This document shows positions 1 through 9,581 of a stretch of DNA of 64,000 nt, one piece after another. Position 1 is the stretch's first letter, and each line of letters starts with the position of its first letter. The stretch is from Planctomycetota bacterium (GTDB lineage Bacteria; Planctomycetota; B15-G4; SIAN01). The stretch covers positions 1,116,001-1,180,000 of the forward strand of contig JANQQL010000033.1 of assembly GCA_028289345.1 (NCBI GenBank), in the 5' to 3' direction. Below the pieces are notes generated by a model. The model was not told where the DNA came from, ran no database searches, and saw only the letters and a program-made list of their open reading frames with translations. The translations under genes and the position numbers were made by a program.

Positions 1-1018
1 GCGAGTCCAAGAGCCGGGCGAGTTGTTCCTCGAACTCGTTCTCCTTCGCGGAATCAAACAGCAATGCGTTGGTGCCAGGGCTCAGCACTTCTCGGATGTT
101 CGGCCGATCCGGCGCCAGAATGGCACGACCCGCGGCCATGTAGTCCAGCAATTTCAATGGCGACGCGTAAGGCGTCGTTTCCGGAAGCAACGCGACGTCG
201 AAAAGAGTCACGTGCTGGAACACTTGTTCCGCCGGCACTGCGCCGACGATGCGAACTTGATCCTCGATTCCTTGGTCCCGAGCCAACCCCCGTAGACGTT
301 CCCGATCCGGGCCGTCCCCCACCACGCACAACACCGTTTCGGGTCGCCGTTTCAGGAACGGATAAGTCCGCTCCAACCGATTCCAATCGCGAATGTAGCC
401 GACGAACCCGAGCACTGTCTTGCCACGCAACCCAAGACTTTCTCGTAGCTGATCGGGATCTTTGGGAGGTTGAATGCGCGCCGGATCGATGCCGTTGAAC
501 TGAACTTCCAACAGCTCGGGACGCACGCCCTGATCTTCCATGTAGCGGGCCATCACCGAAGTCACCACGATCACCTGGCGTGCCGCATTCAGGGTCCACG
601 TCTCGAGAAACGAGGCCAGGCGTTTCCAGAAAAGCCCCCCGTAGTTGCTGCGTTCCAGGGCCAGTGGCGCGTTGACCTCCACGATCCAGGGCAGCTGGTG
701 CTTGCGAGCCACCCACCGGGCCGCGAACGCGAACAGCGAGTGGCGCGAGTAGATCGCCTCGGGTTGCTCACGACGCACCGCGCTCTCCAACTGGCGGATC
801 TCGACCAAGTTGTAGGCGATCTCCGCAAGTTCGCGGATGGGCCGCAAGAACCAGGCGGCGGCAGCGCCCCCCGACGCTTGCCCGGAACTCTCTTCCTGGA
901 GCTTCGGGCCCACTTCGGTCACGTCATGACCGGCGCGCCGCAATGCTCCCATCAAACCATCGATGTGAATTCGTTGGCCATCCCGAGACCGCGTCCGATG
1001 GTGATAGAGGATCTTCAC
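1..1018 (-). CDS. Glycosyltransferase family 4 (partial, C-terminus beyond window)
   Basis: Last gene visible in the polysaccharide locus; 339 codons are in the window and the 3' end lies off the left edge. The frame opens with GTG at 1018-1016 inside a GTGA overlap with the upstream glycosyltransferase stop; a GGAGG lies about 12 bases upstream. The N-terminal acceptor half leads to a GT-B donor half containing GFVGYIRDW, VGDGPDRERLRGLA and SPLKLLDYMAAG, the usual nucleotide-sugar-binding elements of GT4 enzymes. It probably adds a sugar to the lipid-linked repeat unit at the cytoplasmic membrane face. The sugar and acceptor cannot be told. The family is secure from the motifs, the specificity is not. 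Confidence 0.82.
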   Translation of the reverse strand, partial: MKILYHHRTRSRDGQRIHIDGLMGALRRAGHDVTEVGPKLQEESSGQASGGAAAAWFLRPIRELAEIAYNLVEIRQLESAVRREQPEAIYSRHSLFAFAARWVARKHQLPWIVEVNAPLALERSNYGGLFWKRLASFLETWTLNAARQVIVVTSVMARYMEDQGVRPELLEVQFNGIDPARIQPPKDPDQLRESLGLRGKTVLGFVGYIRDWNRLERTYPFLKRRPETVLCVVGDGPDRERLRGLARDQGIEDQVRIVGAVPAEQVFQHVTLFDVALLPETTPYASPLKLLDYMAAGRAILAPDRPNIREVLSPGTNALLFDSAKENEFEEQLARLLDS

Positions 1019-2244
1019 GAACTTTTCTGGGCCTCCACAGGAGCCACGGCCTGTGGTGCAGCGACGGGCAGTGGTTCACCCGTGGCTGCACAGAAGACTT
1101 CGTGCATTCCCCGCGTGGTCCGGTCCCAAGAGTGCTGCTCGGCGTACTGCCGAACGGCTCGACGGTCACGGGGACGATCCAACAGCTCTTGCACGGATTG
1201 GGCCACCGCCTCGGGGTTGGGGTCTTCCACGAGCAAGCCAACGGACGAGTCCCGCACGACTTCCGGCGATCCCCAAACTTTGGTGGCCACCACCGGAGTT
1301 CCGCACGCCATCGATTCCAGCAACACGTTGGGCCAACCCTCGCGAGACGAAAGCAGGTTCAAGACATCCGCTGCCGAGTAGGCCACGCGCAACTCGTCAT
1401 GGGGCAACGTGCCGACGAACTCGACCCGGTCCGCCACCTGTTCTTCTTCCGCGAGCCGCCGCAGCTCTCCATCCATCTCTCCCCCGCCGACAATCTTCAG
1501 CTGGACTCCGGGGAGATGGCGCAACGCTCGGATCACGTGATGGTGTCCTTTGCGTTCAATCAAGTGCCCCACCGACAGAATCACCGGCGAGGAGGCCGGC
1601 CATCCCAAACGTCGCCGCGCCTCGCCGGGTTCGATCGGACGGAACTTCTCCAGATCCACGCCATTGCTGAGGACCCGCACCGAAAAGCCCGAGTCGTGCA
1701 GTGGTTTCATTTCCTGACGGAGAGCGTCACAGACGGTGATCGCCGAGGACGCTCGCTTCAGCAGGTAACGCAGCCAACGGCGGGGAATGCGATAGCGCGG
1801 AATCAGATTCACGTCGGTTCCGCGGGCGGTCACCACCAGAGGCAGGCCGGCTCGCTTGGCAACGAAAGAAGCTGCCACGGAATCGGGATACAGATAGTGG
1901 GCATCCACCAGGTCGAACGAGTGTCCCTCCTGCCGCAACCGCTTCCATGCCCGAAGTCCGGCCCAGGCCACTGACAGAGGTGCCCAATGCATGTTCAGCT
2001 TGGGAATCAACGGGTAGCGAGGATGCAACACGCGAATCCCCTCGCGCATCTCCTCCCACGGCACGTCCTTGTAGATCGCGAATCGTCCCCGGGCCAACCA
2101 TCGAGGCACCCAGGGAACCGGCGCAATCACCACCGCCTCGCCCCCTTGACTGCGAAGGTAATGACGCAGTCGTTCCAGTACGAAGATGCCGTGATGAGGC
2201 ACTCCGGGCCAAGGAAACAGGGTCGAGAACACCAGCAGTTTCAC
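1015..2244 (-). CDS. Glycosyltransferase family 4
   Basis: A 409-residue GT-B enzyme. It starts MKLLVFSTLFPWPGVPHHG, a typical GT4 N-terminus with a short hydrophobic strand and a Gly-rich loop. The donor domain carries ILSVGHLIERKGHH, the AYSAADVLNLLSSREGWPN stretch and the E-x7-E pattern EGWPNVLLE followed by SMACGTPVVAT. It lies 6 bases downstream of the amidotransferase gene and overlaps the next glycosyltransferase by 4 bases (GTGA), so the three are likely co-translated. The expected role is sequential sugar transfer during assembly of the exported polysaccharide; donor and linkage are unknown. Confidence 0.9.
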   Translation of the reverse strand: MKLLVFSTLFPWPGVPHHGIFVLERLRHYLRSQGGEAVVIAPVPWVPRWLARGRFAIYKDVPWEEMREGIRVLHPRYPLIPKLNMHWAPLSVAWAGLRAWKRLRQEGHSFDLVDAHYLYPDSVAASFVAKRAGLPLVVTARGTDVNLIPRYRIPRRWLRYLLKRASSAITVCDALRQEMKPLHDSGFSVRVLSNGVDLEKFRPIEPGEARRRLGWPASSPVILSVGHLIERKGHHHVIRALRHLPGVQLKIVGGGEMDGELRRLAEEEQVADRVEFVGTLPHDELRVAYSAADVLNLLSSREGWPNVLLESMACGTPVVATKVWGSPEVVRDSSVGLLVEDPNPEAVAQSVQELLDRPRDRRAVRQYAEQHSWDRTTRGMHEVFCAATGEPLPVAAPQAVAPVEAQKSS

Positions 2245-2250
2245 GCCGCG

Positions 2251-4149
2251 TCAGCCTCCTGTCGTGACCAGGTTCGTGGGAGAGTGATTCAGGCGCTTCT
2301 CGAAAGCTTCCAGAACCAGGATCTCGTAGAGCAACTCGGAATGGTCGCGCATGCCATTCTGATGATCGCGAACCCGAGCGTTCAACGCCTGGGGGTCGAT
2401 CCAAGAGGGAGCTTTCATCCCGTTCAACTTGGATTCGAGATCCTTTTGAATCCAAGACTTCAGGGGCGGCGAGAATCCTTGCTTGGGTCGGTGCACGTTC
2501 ACCTTCGGCAGACGCGACTCGAAGGCTTTCTTCAGGATCCACTTGCCGACACCACCATGCAGCTTCTGATCCGCGGGAAGCGAAGCCGCAAACTCCACCA
2601 GCCGGTAGTCCAGCAGCGGCTCCCGGGCCTCGAGCGAGTTGGCCATGGTCGCTCGATCGGTCTTGCACATGATGTAGTCCGGCAAGTAGGTATGGAAGTC
2701 GAGGTACTGAACCCGGGAAAGCGGGTTCTTGGTTGGGGCCTTGTCGAACCAGGGCCGGAACAACTCGATCGGGTCGTATCCTTGCACGCGGCTGCGAAGA
2801 TCCGGATGCAATAGCGGGAGCGCCGCTTCGAGAGGCTGGTAGGCCACGGAACGCACGTAGGCCTCGAGGGGCGATCGCCCGAGGTTGCTGAGCAAGGTTT
2901 TGGCGCGCAGGGGCCTCGGCAAGAAATCCCCCTTGGGATACATCCCGCCGAGCAGGGAGAACAGCCCGCGGAACAGAGGGCCCGGAAGCCAGCGACGAAC
3001 CTGATTCTCGAACGCGTCGAACCGGTAGCGCCGGTAGCCGGCGAAGCTCTCGTCCCCTCCATCTCCCGACAGGGCCACCGTGACCTCTTGGCGGGTTCGT
3101 CGCGCCAGCAAATAGGTAGGGATGGCGGAGGGATCCGCAAAGGGTTCGTCGAAAAATTCCGACAGGGTGTCCACGAGGGACAGGGCTTCCGGCTTCAACA
3201 CATCCGTGATGTGTTCGATGTCGAGTGCCTGGGCCACTCGCTGGGCATGCTCGAGCTCACTCAAGTCCCAGTTTTCGAAACCGATGGAGATCGCTTTGAC
3301 ATTGCGACCTTGGCAATGCTGCATGGCCGTCACGACACCGGAAGAGTCCAGGCCTCCCGACAGGAACGCGCCGAGCGGAACCTCGGAGACCAAGCGACGC
3401 TGCACCGAGTCGACCACCAACTCCCACAGTTCTTCGGCGACCTGCTCGGGAGGGTCGTGGCGAGTGCCGAACTCGGGAAGGTCCCACCACTGCTGCACGC
3501 GCAAGTGCTTGCCGTCGTACATCAGGTAGTGACCGGCCGGCAGCTTGCGTGCCGCGCGAAAGATCGTCTTGGGTGCCGGGATGTAGCGCAGGCACAAGTA
3601 GTCGATCAGAGCCGTTTCGTCCAGCTCTCGAGAGAGGGATCCTTCCGCCAGCAGAGTCTTCAGCTCAGATCCGAAAACCAGACCACGATCCGTCTCGGCG
3701 TAGTAAAGCGGTTTCACGCCGATGCGGTCCCGCGCCACCATCAGTCGACCGGCCTTGCGATCATGCAGGGCGAACGCAAAGAACCCGTTGAGCCGATGCA
3801 ACATCTCGTCCGGCCCGTACTCCCGATAGAGATACACCAACACTTCGGTGTCACAACGAGTCCGGAAACGGTGGCCCTTGGCTTCCAGGTCTTGGCGAAT
3901 CTCCTGGAAGTTGAAGATTTCCCCGTTGTAGACCACGACGAGTTCGCCGTCTTCGGTGGCGATCGGTTGATCTCCCCCTTCCAGGTCGATGATCTTCAAA
4001 CGGCGATTGTGCAGTCCCACCCCGGCTTCGACGGTGCTTCCGTGGGAGTCCGGACCGCGATGCCGGATGGTCTCTCCCATCGCCACCAGCTCCGCTTCAC
4101 TGCGGATGGCGTCGGGTCGGTTGTCGTAAAAGCCACAGATGCCACACAT
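2251..4149 (-). CDS. asnB: Asparagine synthase-like glutamine amidotransferase (polysaccharide locus)
   Basis: A 632-residue class II amidotransferase. I start it at the ATG giving MCGICGFYD, because Cys2 must become the N-terminal nucleophile; a GAGGA box lies 9 bases upstream and the open frame extends further without a conserved sequence. The glutaminase half has RHRGPDSHG, NRRLKIIDL and YNGEIFNFQE. The synthetase half has the PP-loop SGGLDSSGV and ALSGDGGDESFAGYRRY. True asparagine synthesis is possible. Its place among glycosyltransferases resembles the amidotransferases of exosortase/PEP-CTERM polysaccharide clusters, where it may amidate a sugar acid; that role is inference. Fifteen bases separate it from the upstream glycosyltransferase. 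Confidence 0.9.
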   Translation of the reverse strand: MCGICGFYDNRPDAIRSEAELVAMGETIRHRGPDSHGSTVEAGVGLHNRRLKIIDLEGGDQPIATEDGELVVVYNGEIFNFQEIRQDLEAKGHRFRTRCDTEVLVYLYREYGPDEMLHRLNGFFAFALHDRKAGRLMVARDRIGVKPLYYAETDRGLVFGSELKTLLAEGSLSRELDETALIDYLCLRYIPAPKTIFRAARKLPAGHYLMYDGKHLRVQQWWDLPEFGTRHDPPEQVAEELWELVVDSVQRRLVSEVPLGAFLSGGLDSSGVVTAMQHCQGRNVKAISIGFENWDLSELEHAQRVAQALDIEHITDVLKPEALSLVDTLSEFFDEPFADPSAIPTYLLARRTRQEVTVALSGDGGDESFAGYRRYRFDAFENQVRRWLPGPLFRGLFSLLGGMYPKGDFLPRPLRAKTLLSNLGRSPLEAYVRSVAYQPLEAALPLLHPDLRSRVQGYDPIELFRPWFDKAPTKNPLSRVQYLDFHTYLPDYIMCKTDRATMANSLEAREPLLDYRLVEFAASLPADQKLHGGVGKWILKKAFESRLPKVNVHRPKQGFSPPLKSWIQKDLESKLNGMKAPSWIDPQALNARVRDHQNGMRDHSELLYEILVLEAFEKRLNHSPTNLVTTGG

Positions 4150-4163
4150 CGCGAGATTCCTCG

Positions 4164-5540
4164 TCAACACTCCACGGGAACACCGAGCGCATCGTGGAAG
4201 CACTCTTCCAGGCGACGCGTGAGTTCGTCGTAGCGAAACTGTCGGAGCGCGTCGGGATCGAACTGAGTCAAGGATCCGGATTCTTGGCGCTGGACGAACC
4301 GCCAGCACGCCTGGGCGATGCTGTCCGGATCGTCGGGTTCTCCGATTTCGTAGGGGACCCGAGCGGATTCCAGCACTCGGTCAATCGCTCCTCCGGGGCG
4401 CGAGAATGTCAACACTGGCTTCTGGGCCGCGAAGTACTCGTAGAGCTTGCCGGGCACCTGGACTTCCTTGCCTGGCTGCTCCACTCCCAAGATCAACAAC
4501 GCCGGAGCCTGACGCTGCAACTCCAGGGCTCGGTCGTGGGGAACTCGTCCGTCGCACAGCAGGAGGTCTTCCACCCCGCGATCCCGGACTTCGGCGCGAT
4601 AGGACTCTTCGTTGTCGATCGCTCCCACCAATCGAATTCGGAAGCGAGAAGCAATCGATTCATCCAGCTCCTTGAGCTTCTGCAGACCGCGGATCAAGTA
4701 GCGACCGCTGCGAGCACCGTACAGGTGGCCGACGTGGAGAACCTCCAAGAGGCCAGAGCCGCTGTCCGGAGCGGGAACTTCGCGAGCATCGCGGAACTGT
4801 TCCGGATCGAACCCGTTGGTGATCGTGCGGACTTTCTCCAAGTCGGGGTAGCGCTGTCGCACCAGGTCTTCGAGAGCCGGGGTGTTGGTGATGATTTGGT
4901 CGGCGTCGGCGATCACTTTCTTTTCCAAGGCCTCGTCCCGCGGCAACAGTTGCGCCGCTCGAAAGTCCCGGAAAGGGTTCCCCACCCAAGGATCGCGAAA
5001 GTCCACGACCCACGGACACTGGAACAGTGCTTTCAGCTTGCGACCGATCAGGTGCATGCTGTGCGGAGGACTCGTGGTGAAGATCAGATCCGGTTCGTCC
5101 CCGGCCAGACCCAAGGCCGCGCGCATCGTCGCCGGCACCACCCACGAACGCCACCGATCGGGCAGCGCCAAGCTTTCGCTCAACAGGTCCTTCCAGGTGG
5201 CTTCGGCCATGGCTGCGTCCGACCTGGATCCGGAGCCGTTGTCGGCTGCGGAGGAGGGAAGATTCGAGCGGCTGGGACGCAAGACGGACAGCCAGCGTTT
5301 GGCACGGTCGTAGCCACGGAACGGATCCCAGAACGGACACCGCAAGATTCGGAGTCCTTCGGGCAACCGCTCCAACAAAGAAGGGTCGACCCGCTCATGG
5401 GGGCCGATGGAACCAGTGAGAACCGTCACCCGATAGCCGTGGCGAAGGAGGTAGCGTGAGAAGTTTAGGGGACGGTAGATGCCACCCCCCTCTCGCGGAG
5501 GGAACCACCAGGACACGATCAGCACATGGGGTCGTTCCAT
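4164..5540 (-). CDS. Glycosyltransferase family 4
   Basis: A 458-residue GT-B glycosyltransferase starting MERPHVLIVSWWFPPREGG, which matches the N-terminal pattern of GT4 enzymes of extracellular polysaccharide clusters. Residues near 170 (VVDFRDPWVGNPF) and the C-terminal QVPGKLYEYFAAQKPVL region are characteristic. A Ser/Gly-rich insertion around residues 90-110 interrupts the N-terminal half. The gene starts one base after the stop of the preceding glycosyltransferase. It presumably extends the repeat unit on its lipid carrier. Donor specificity cannot be read from the sequence. Confidence 0.88.
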   Translation of the reverse strand: MERPHVLIVSWWFPPREGGGIYRPLNFSRYLLRHGYRVTVLTGSIGPHERVDPSLLERLPEGLRILRCPFWDPFRGYDRAKRWLSVLRPSRSNLPSSAADNGSGSRSDAAMAEATWKDLLSESLALPDRWRSWVVPATMRAALGLAGDEPDLIFTTSPPHSMHLIGRKLKALFQCPWVVDFRDPWVGNPFRDFRAAQLLPRDEALEKKVIADADQIITNTPALEDLVRQRYPDLEKVRTITNGFDPEQFRDAREVPAPDSGSGLLEVLHVGHLYGARSGRYLIRGLQKLKELDESIASRFRIRLVGAIDNEESYRAEVRDRGVEDLLLCDGRVPHDRALELQRQAPALLILGVEQPGKEVQVPGKLYEYFAAQKPVLTFSRPGGAIDRVLESARVPYEIGEPDDPDSIAQACWRFVQRQESGSLTQFDPDALRQFRYDELTRRLEECFHDALGVPVEC

Positions 5541-5541
5541 G

Positions 5542-6738
5542 TCAAGCGACCCCCCGCTCCTGGACGACTTCCCCCACCAAGTCCTCGTAACGTTGGTTGA
5601 CCCCGGACCACGAGTAGACCTCGGTCACCAGCTGGTGGGCGTGGTGCGCCAACGATTCTTGGAGACCGGAAGAGTCCAGGACCTGATTGGTGGCACGCGC
5701 CAAGCTTTCGGCGTCGTTGCCGACCAGGTAGTGATGCCCAGCCTGGCCGGTGATACCTTCGGCGGTCGCTTCGCTCATCACCACGGGAAGACCCGCCGCC
5801 ATGGCTTCCAGGGCCTTGTTCTGAATGCCCCGCGCCACCCGAAACGGCAGCACGGTGACCGTGGATTCGTGCAAGAAGGGCAAGACCGATGGCACGTCCG
5901 CGTGCACCTCGACGCCTTGCTGTTGAGAAAGGGCGCGCACTTCCTCGGTGGGGTTGCGGCCGACGATGCGTACTTTCGCTTTCTCGTGCCGGGCCCGAAT
6001 GCGTGGAAGGAGGTCGTTCACCAGGTGACTCGCCGCGTCCACGTTGGCTTGATAGTCCATGGCTCCAACGAACAGGATGTCGGCCGCTGGACGGGGTCCG
6101 GAGGAGCGCGGGAAGGCATCCAGGTCCACGCCGTTGCCAATCACTTCCAAGCGGCGCGGACGAGCGAAGGATCGCAGGCTTTCTGCTTCTTTCTCGGTAC
6201 ACAAGATCGAAGCATCCGCTTCGGCCACCGAGCGTTGTTCCAACTCACGCAGCCGACGCCCTTCGACGCCGAAGACCCAGCGTTTCCATCCCTCCACGGT
6301 ACGCTGCTCGTGGTAGGCACGAAACTTTTCGGAGTCCACGTCCACCAAGTCAACGATGCGCGGGCGGATGCCATCGACCAGTGGGTCCATGGCTCCTGAG
6401 TACACGATCACCAAGTCGAAGTGGGTGTCGCGCATGGCTTGATTGAGTCGCCGCCGCAATTCCGTTTCCGCAAAGTGGGCGGCGGACAAGGATTGGCCAC
6501 CAACCAGAGCCTTCAACACCCGGCAGCGGGCACTCCAAGGACGCAGCGGAACGACGGTGCTCGAGGCGACTTCGGACTTCCACTCCGGATCCAAACGATT
6601 CTCGGGAGCTTCATCATCAAGAGCGAACAAATGCACTTCGTGTCGCGCGGCCAGGGTTCGAAGCTGGTGGAACGCGCGAATCTTGTCCCCTTTGGTCGGG
6701 GCGTCGGGTACGCGGTGCGCGAGGTAGAGAATTCGCAA
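5542..6738 (-). CDS. Glycosyltransferase, PEP-CTERM/EpsH-associated sugar transferase type
   Basis: A 398-residue GT4-type transferase. The start codon is TTG, immediately after the TGA of the chain-length gene, with a weak GGGAAGGG box upstream. The opening RILYLAHRVPDAPTKGDKIR is very like the TIGR03087 family (sugar transferase associated with the PEP-CTERM/EpsH1 system), as is the donor-site sequence RGIQNKALEAMAAGLPVVM. This family accompanies exosortase-type polysaccharide loci, but no exosortase is visible in this window. Assignment to GT4 is firm; the TIGR03087 match is from memory of its N-terminal pattern. Confidence 0.85.
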   Translation of the reverse strand: MRILYLAHRVPDAPTKGDKIRAFHQLRTLAARHEVHLFALDDEAPENRLDPEWKSEVASSTVVPLRPWSARCRVLKALVGGQSLSAAHFAETELRRRLNQAMRDTHFDLVIVYSGAMDPLVDGIRPRIVDLVDVDSEKFRAYHEQRTVEGWKRWVFGVEGRRLRELEQRSVAEADASILCTEKEAESLRSFARPRRLEVIGNGVDLDAFPRSSGPRPAADILFVGAMDYQANVDAASHLVNDLLPRIRARHEKAKVRIVGRNPTEEVRALSQQQGVEVHADVPSVLPFLHESTVTVLPFRVARGIQNKALEAMAAGLPVVMSEATAEGITGQAGHHYLVGNDAESLARATNQVLDSSGLQESLAHHAHQLVTEVYSWSGVNQRYEDLVGEVVQERGVA

Positions 6739-8400
6739 TCAAATCAGCCCTTCCCGCCACGCCGCCGCCTGCTCCAGTAACCAGACTGGGAGAAGTTCCG
6801 AGTGGGCGATGCAGAGGTAGATGGTGGCGGCGATGCCGATCAAGAACGTCAAAGACGCAGCCATCTGGAGGTTGCGCTGGAGGCGGGCTCGACGCGCCTC
6901 CAACTCCGTCTGGATCGGCGCGACTTCGCCAAGCACGGGAAGCTTCAGCGCTCGGCGTGTTTGGGCGGCTGAGGTGAACGAGCTCTTCAACAACTCGCGA
7001 CCGGCCACCAGGACCACTCCGATTCCGAGCCCGACCACGATCGAAGCTCCCAGGGCCAGCCAGCCCATGGCGGCGGTCGGTTGAATCGCCAGCGAGGGAT
7101 CTTCGAGATTCGTGTAAGGAAGGAACTGAGTGCCCCCGTGGCGGGCCAGCGCGTTCTGCTTGTCCACCAGAGGCTGCAGTTGGACGACGTCGTTGGTCAC
7201 CAGCTCCTGCTGGGTGGTGATCTGCTCTCGTCGTTGGGCCAGTTCGCGCTCGATCACCGGCTGGGTTTCGAGCACACCCTCCACCTGTTCCAGATCCCGC
7301 TGGAGTTTGGCCTGCTTCTGGCGCAACCCTTCCAGCTGAATCCCCAGTCCCCGAACCTTCCGGTTGATCTCGAGATGCTGGGAGTTTTCAACCAGCACTT
7401 CTTCGGTTTCTGACTCGGGCGCGCCGGCCGCTGCTACCAAGAGGTCTTCCAGTCGCTTCTTGGCCGATCTCACCGCGTGGTGTTTGTCGGTGTAGGTCTT
7501 CGCGGAATACCCCTGCAACTCTTGCAAGGTGCGCAGAATGCTCTGGCTGTTCTGCTCCTGTTCCTGGTTCTGGATCTCTTCCAGCCGGGAAATCATCGGC
7601 GGAATCTTGAGATTGCCGTCTGCGTCCACTTCGGCCAGAAGGGCTTTCCACTCGTCCTCCTCGGCCTGGATCTGGGCGATCTCCGCCTCGACCTCGTCCA
7701 AGGACCCGCGCAAAGTGATGCTGCGGCTCAAGTAGTCCTGGTTGTAGCGAAGGACGCTGACTCGGTGCTTCGTTTCGAACTGTTCGAGTGCCTGCCAGAG
7801 CGACTGCAGAGTCTTGTTCTTCTCTTCCAACTGCTCGCGACGGATGGTGACTTCACGGTCGATGTCTTCCTTGAAGGTGTCGACCACCTTGGACAGCCAT
7901 TGGTCGCGGATGCCGCGAACGAAGTCCCGAGCCTTGAAGCGATCCGTGTAGCGGAACCGAACGAAAACCAGGCGCTCCCCGGCCTCGCCCTTTTTCATGG
8001 TGACCTTCAGGCGGTTCTTGATGCGGTCCATGAACGTCCGGCGACTCACCAGATTGGAACCCAGCTCGGACCATTCCGGCCATTCCAGTTCGTCCAGGAC
8101 CTCGCCGATCCAAACCGTGCTCTTCAGCTCTTCGTCGAGCAGTCGCGCGCGAATCACCAGCGGCGTCATTTCCGAAGGCCGCTTGCCCTCGTCGCCGCCG
8201 AACAGGTAGTTGTTGCGCAACATCACCTTCGCTTCGGACTCGTATTCCTTGGGCAGGAAATTGAATAGCCCGACGCCGATCAGCAACCCCAGCGCGAGAA
8301 AGGTGAAGATCGTGAACCAGCTGCGCTTGGCGATGCCAAGCACCATTTTGATCTGCTGCTGCGGATTGACCTCGACGTCGAAGGATTCATTCGGGGGCAT
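6739..8400 (-). CDS. Polysaccharide chain-length determinant (Wzz/GumC-like)
   Basis: A 553-residue inner-membrane co-polymerase. A first membrane segment (SWFTIFTFLALGLLIGVGLF, about residues 27-47) is followed by a Wzz-type segment (NFLPKEYESEAKVMLR). Then come a long coiled-coil periplasmic region (about 190-420, rich in Glu, Gln, Leu and Arg) and a second membrane segment near 450-470. A third hydrophobic stretch (AASLTFLIGIAATIYLCIAH) lies near the C-terminus. There is no C-terminal tyrosine-kinase domain and no Walker motif, unlike fused BY-kinases. It should set polymer length and pair with the Wza-like protein encoded immediately upstream, whose 3' end overlaps it by 14 bases. Confidence 0.88.
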   Translation of the reverse strand: MPPNESFDVEVNPQQQIKMVLGIAKRSWFTIFTFLALGLLIGVGLFNFLPKEYESEAKVMLRNNYLFGGDEGKRPSEMTPLVIRARLLDEELKSTVWIGEVLDELEWPEWSELGSNLVSRRTFMDRIKNRLKVTMKKGEAGERLVFVRFRYTDRFKARDFVRGIRDQWLSKVVDTFKEDIDREVTIRREQLEEKNKTLQSLWQALEQFETKHRVSVLRYNQDYLSRSITLRGSLDEVEAEIAQIQAEEDEWKALLAEVDADGNLKIPPMISRLEEIQNQEQEQNSQSILRTLQELQGYSAKTYTDKHHAVRSAKKRLEDLLVAAAGAPESETEEVLVENSQHLEINRKVRGLGIQLEGLRQKQAKLQRDLEQVEGVLETQPVIERELAQRREQITTQQELVTNDVVQLQPLVDKQNALARHGGTQFLPYTNLEDPSLAIQPTAAMGWLALGASIVVGLGIGVVLVAGRELLKSSFTSAAQTRRALKLPVLGEVAPIQTELEARRARLQRNLQMAASLTFLIGIAATIYLCIAHSELLPVWLLEQAAAWREGLI

Positions 8401-9271
8401 GATTCACCTCTGAGCGAGTGGCGGTTGGACTGCTGGCCACCTGGCCGCGCCACCCCACCGACTGCAAACTCCCCCCCTCGACAAAGCCTCCAAATCCGCC
8501 TCCCCCGAAGCGGTTTCGATTGCGTCCAACGTTGTTCTGGCCAAACGTGTCGGAAATGTTCACCAGGCGGCTGGCTTGAAGGATCACCGCCACGGCTCGC
8601 TGGACCGGAGTCAGGGCGTACTGAATCACGATCGTGATGTACCCGATGACGTTCGGCGGCACGTAGATGACATCGTTCTCTCGAACGTCGACGTTGCCCT
8701 TGGACCAGCCGCCTTTGAGCATGTCGTCGTAATCGAACGAGTAGACCAGCGGATTCACCGGGTCCGACCGGATCAGCAAGACCGCGTCTTCGTCCGCAGT
8801 GATCAGCGGTCGCGATTGGTAAACGACGTCGAACAGAGTTTCGTCGCCGCGGTAATTGGAACGTCCCACTCCCCCGACTTCGCCATGCACGTAGTAGAAC
8901 TTGGACTGACTGGCCCCCAATTGCACGTCGATCTGCGCCGAGGTGATGTATTCCCGGAAGCGCCGGGTGAGAGTTTCCGCCACATCGGGAAGGGTCAACC
9001 CAGCAACGAAGATCTCACCGATCAGCGGAACGTCGATGACCCCATCCATGCGCACTTGGTAGACGCTGTTGAGTTCCGGATGTCCCGGATCCAGGGTCTG
9101 GATCTGGTCGCCGATTCCTAGGTAGTACTGCTCACTGGCGTGGCCGACGAAACGGGCCCCAAACCCGCGCTGGTTGAGCAATGACTGGACTCGCGCGTCG
9201 TCTTGACTGGCGCACCCAGTGCCCCACCAGGGCAACGTCAGGAGAAGCAATGCCAGGCGTGCCGAAGCCAT
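8387..9271 (-). CDS. Polysaccharide export outer-membrane lipoprotein (Wza-like)
   Basis: A 294-residue protein. I start it at the ATG giving MASARLALLLLTLPWWGTGC, which supplies a signal peptide and a lipobox ending in Cys20; the frame is open further upstream but shows nothing conserved. The mature part contains the polysaccharide export domain: YYLGIGDQI, YQVRMDGVIDVPLIGEI, then a SLBB-like stretch with DVRENDVIYVPPN, typical of Wza. The C-terminus is Asn/Gly-rich (NRFGGGGFGGFVEGG), which is unusual. It should form the outer-membrane channel for the polymer, fed by the Wzz-type protein encoded next. A 310-base non-coding stretch precedes it, so it probably has its own promoter. Confidence 0.88.
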   Translation of the reverse strand: MASARLALLLLTLPWWGTGCASQDDARVQSLLNQRGFGARFVGHASEQYYLGIGDQIQTLDPGHPELNSVYQVRMDGVIDVPLIGEIFVAGLTLPDVAETLTRRFREYITSAQIDVQLGASQSKFYYVHGEVGGVGRSNYRGDETLFDVVYQSRPLITADEDAVLLIRSDPVNPLVYSFDYDDMLKGGWSKGNVDVRENDVIYVPPNVIGYITIVIQYALTPVQRAVAVILQASRLVNISDTFGQNNVGRNRNRFGGGGFGGFVEGGSLQSVGWRGQVASSPTATRSEVNHAPE

Positions 9272-9581
9272 CGGGCCTCGACCCACGACGGGCCGCTTCA
9301 GCGACCGGCAAGGTGCGGAATCAGACAGCTGGCGCGTGCGGTGCGGACCCACCAAGTCAGAAGTTCTCCTGGTTCCTGGACGGCCCCCTGGCTGGATTGG
9401 GGACACGACTTCCCTCCCTTCGGTAATTCTCGGGGAGAAGGTTGACCCGCCTCCCCGGAGAGCGCGGAATCCGTGCTCCAGCCGCCATTATTCCCGATTC
9501 GGGGGGATGGTCCCAAAGGGAGAACCCCCTTCCTCGGACGGGGTTGCGGCGCGATTGGGCGGGAACTCGACCCCGCTGGCT
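9272..9581. other. Non-coding gap between rfbB and the wza-like gene
   Basis: A 310-base stretch without a convincing gene. A weak open frame runs into it from the wza-like gene but lacks conserved sequence. It separates the sugar-nucleotide genes from the export and glycosyltransferase genes and contains the promoter candidate listed separately. No tRNA, repeat or strong terminator was seen. Confidence 0.6.
9487..9516 (-). promoter_or_regulatory. Candidate sigma-70-type promoter for the wza-wzz-glycosyltransferase operon
   Basis: On the minus strand TTGGGA (9516-9511) and AATAAT (9492-9487) are separated by 18 bases, giving 4/6 and 5/6 matches to the -35 and -10 consensus. They lie about 215 bases upstream of the wza-like start, leaving a long leader. 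This is the most AT-rich spot in the gap. It is a pattern match only. Confidence 0.35.
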
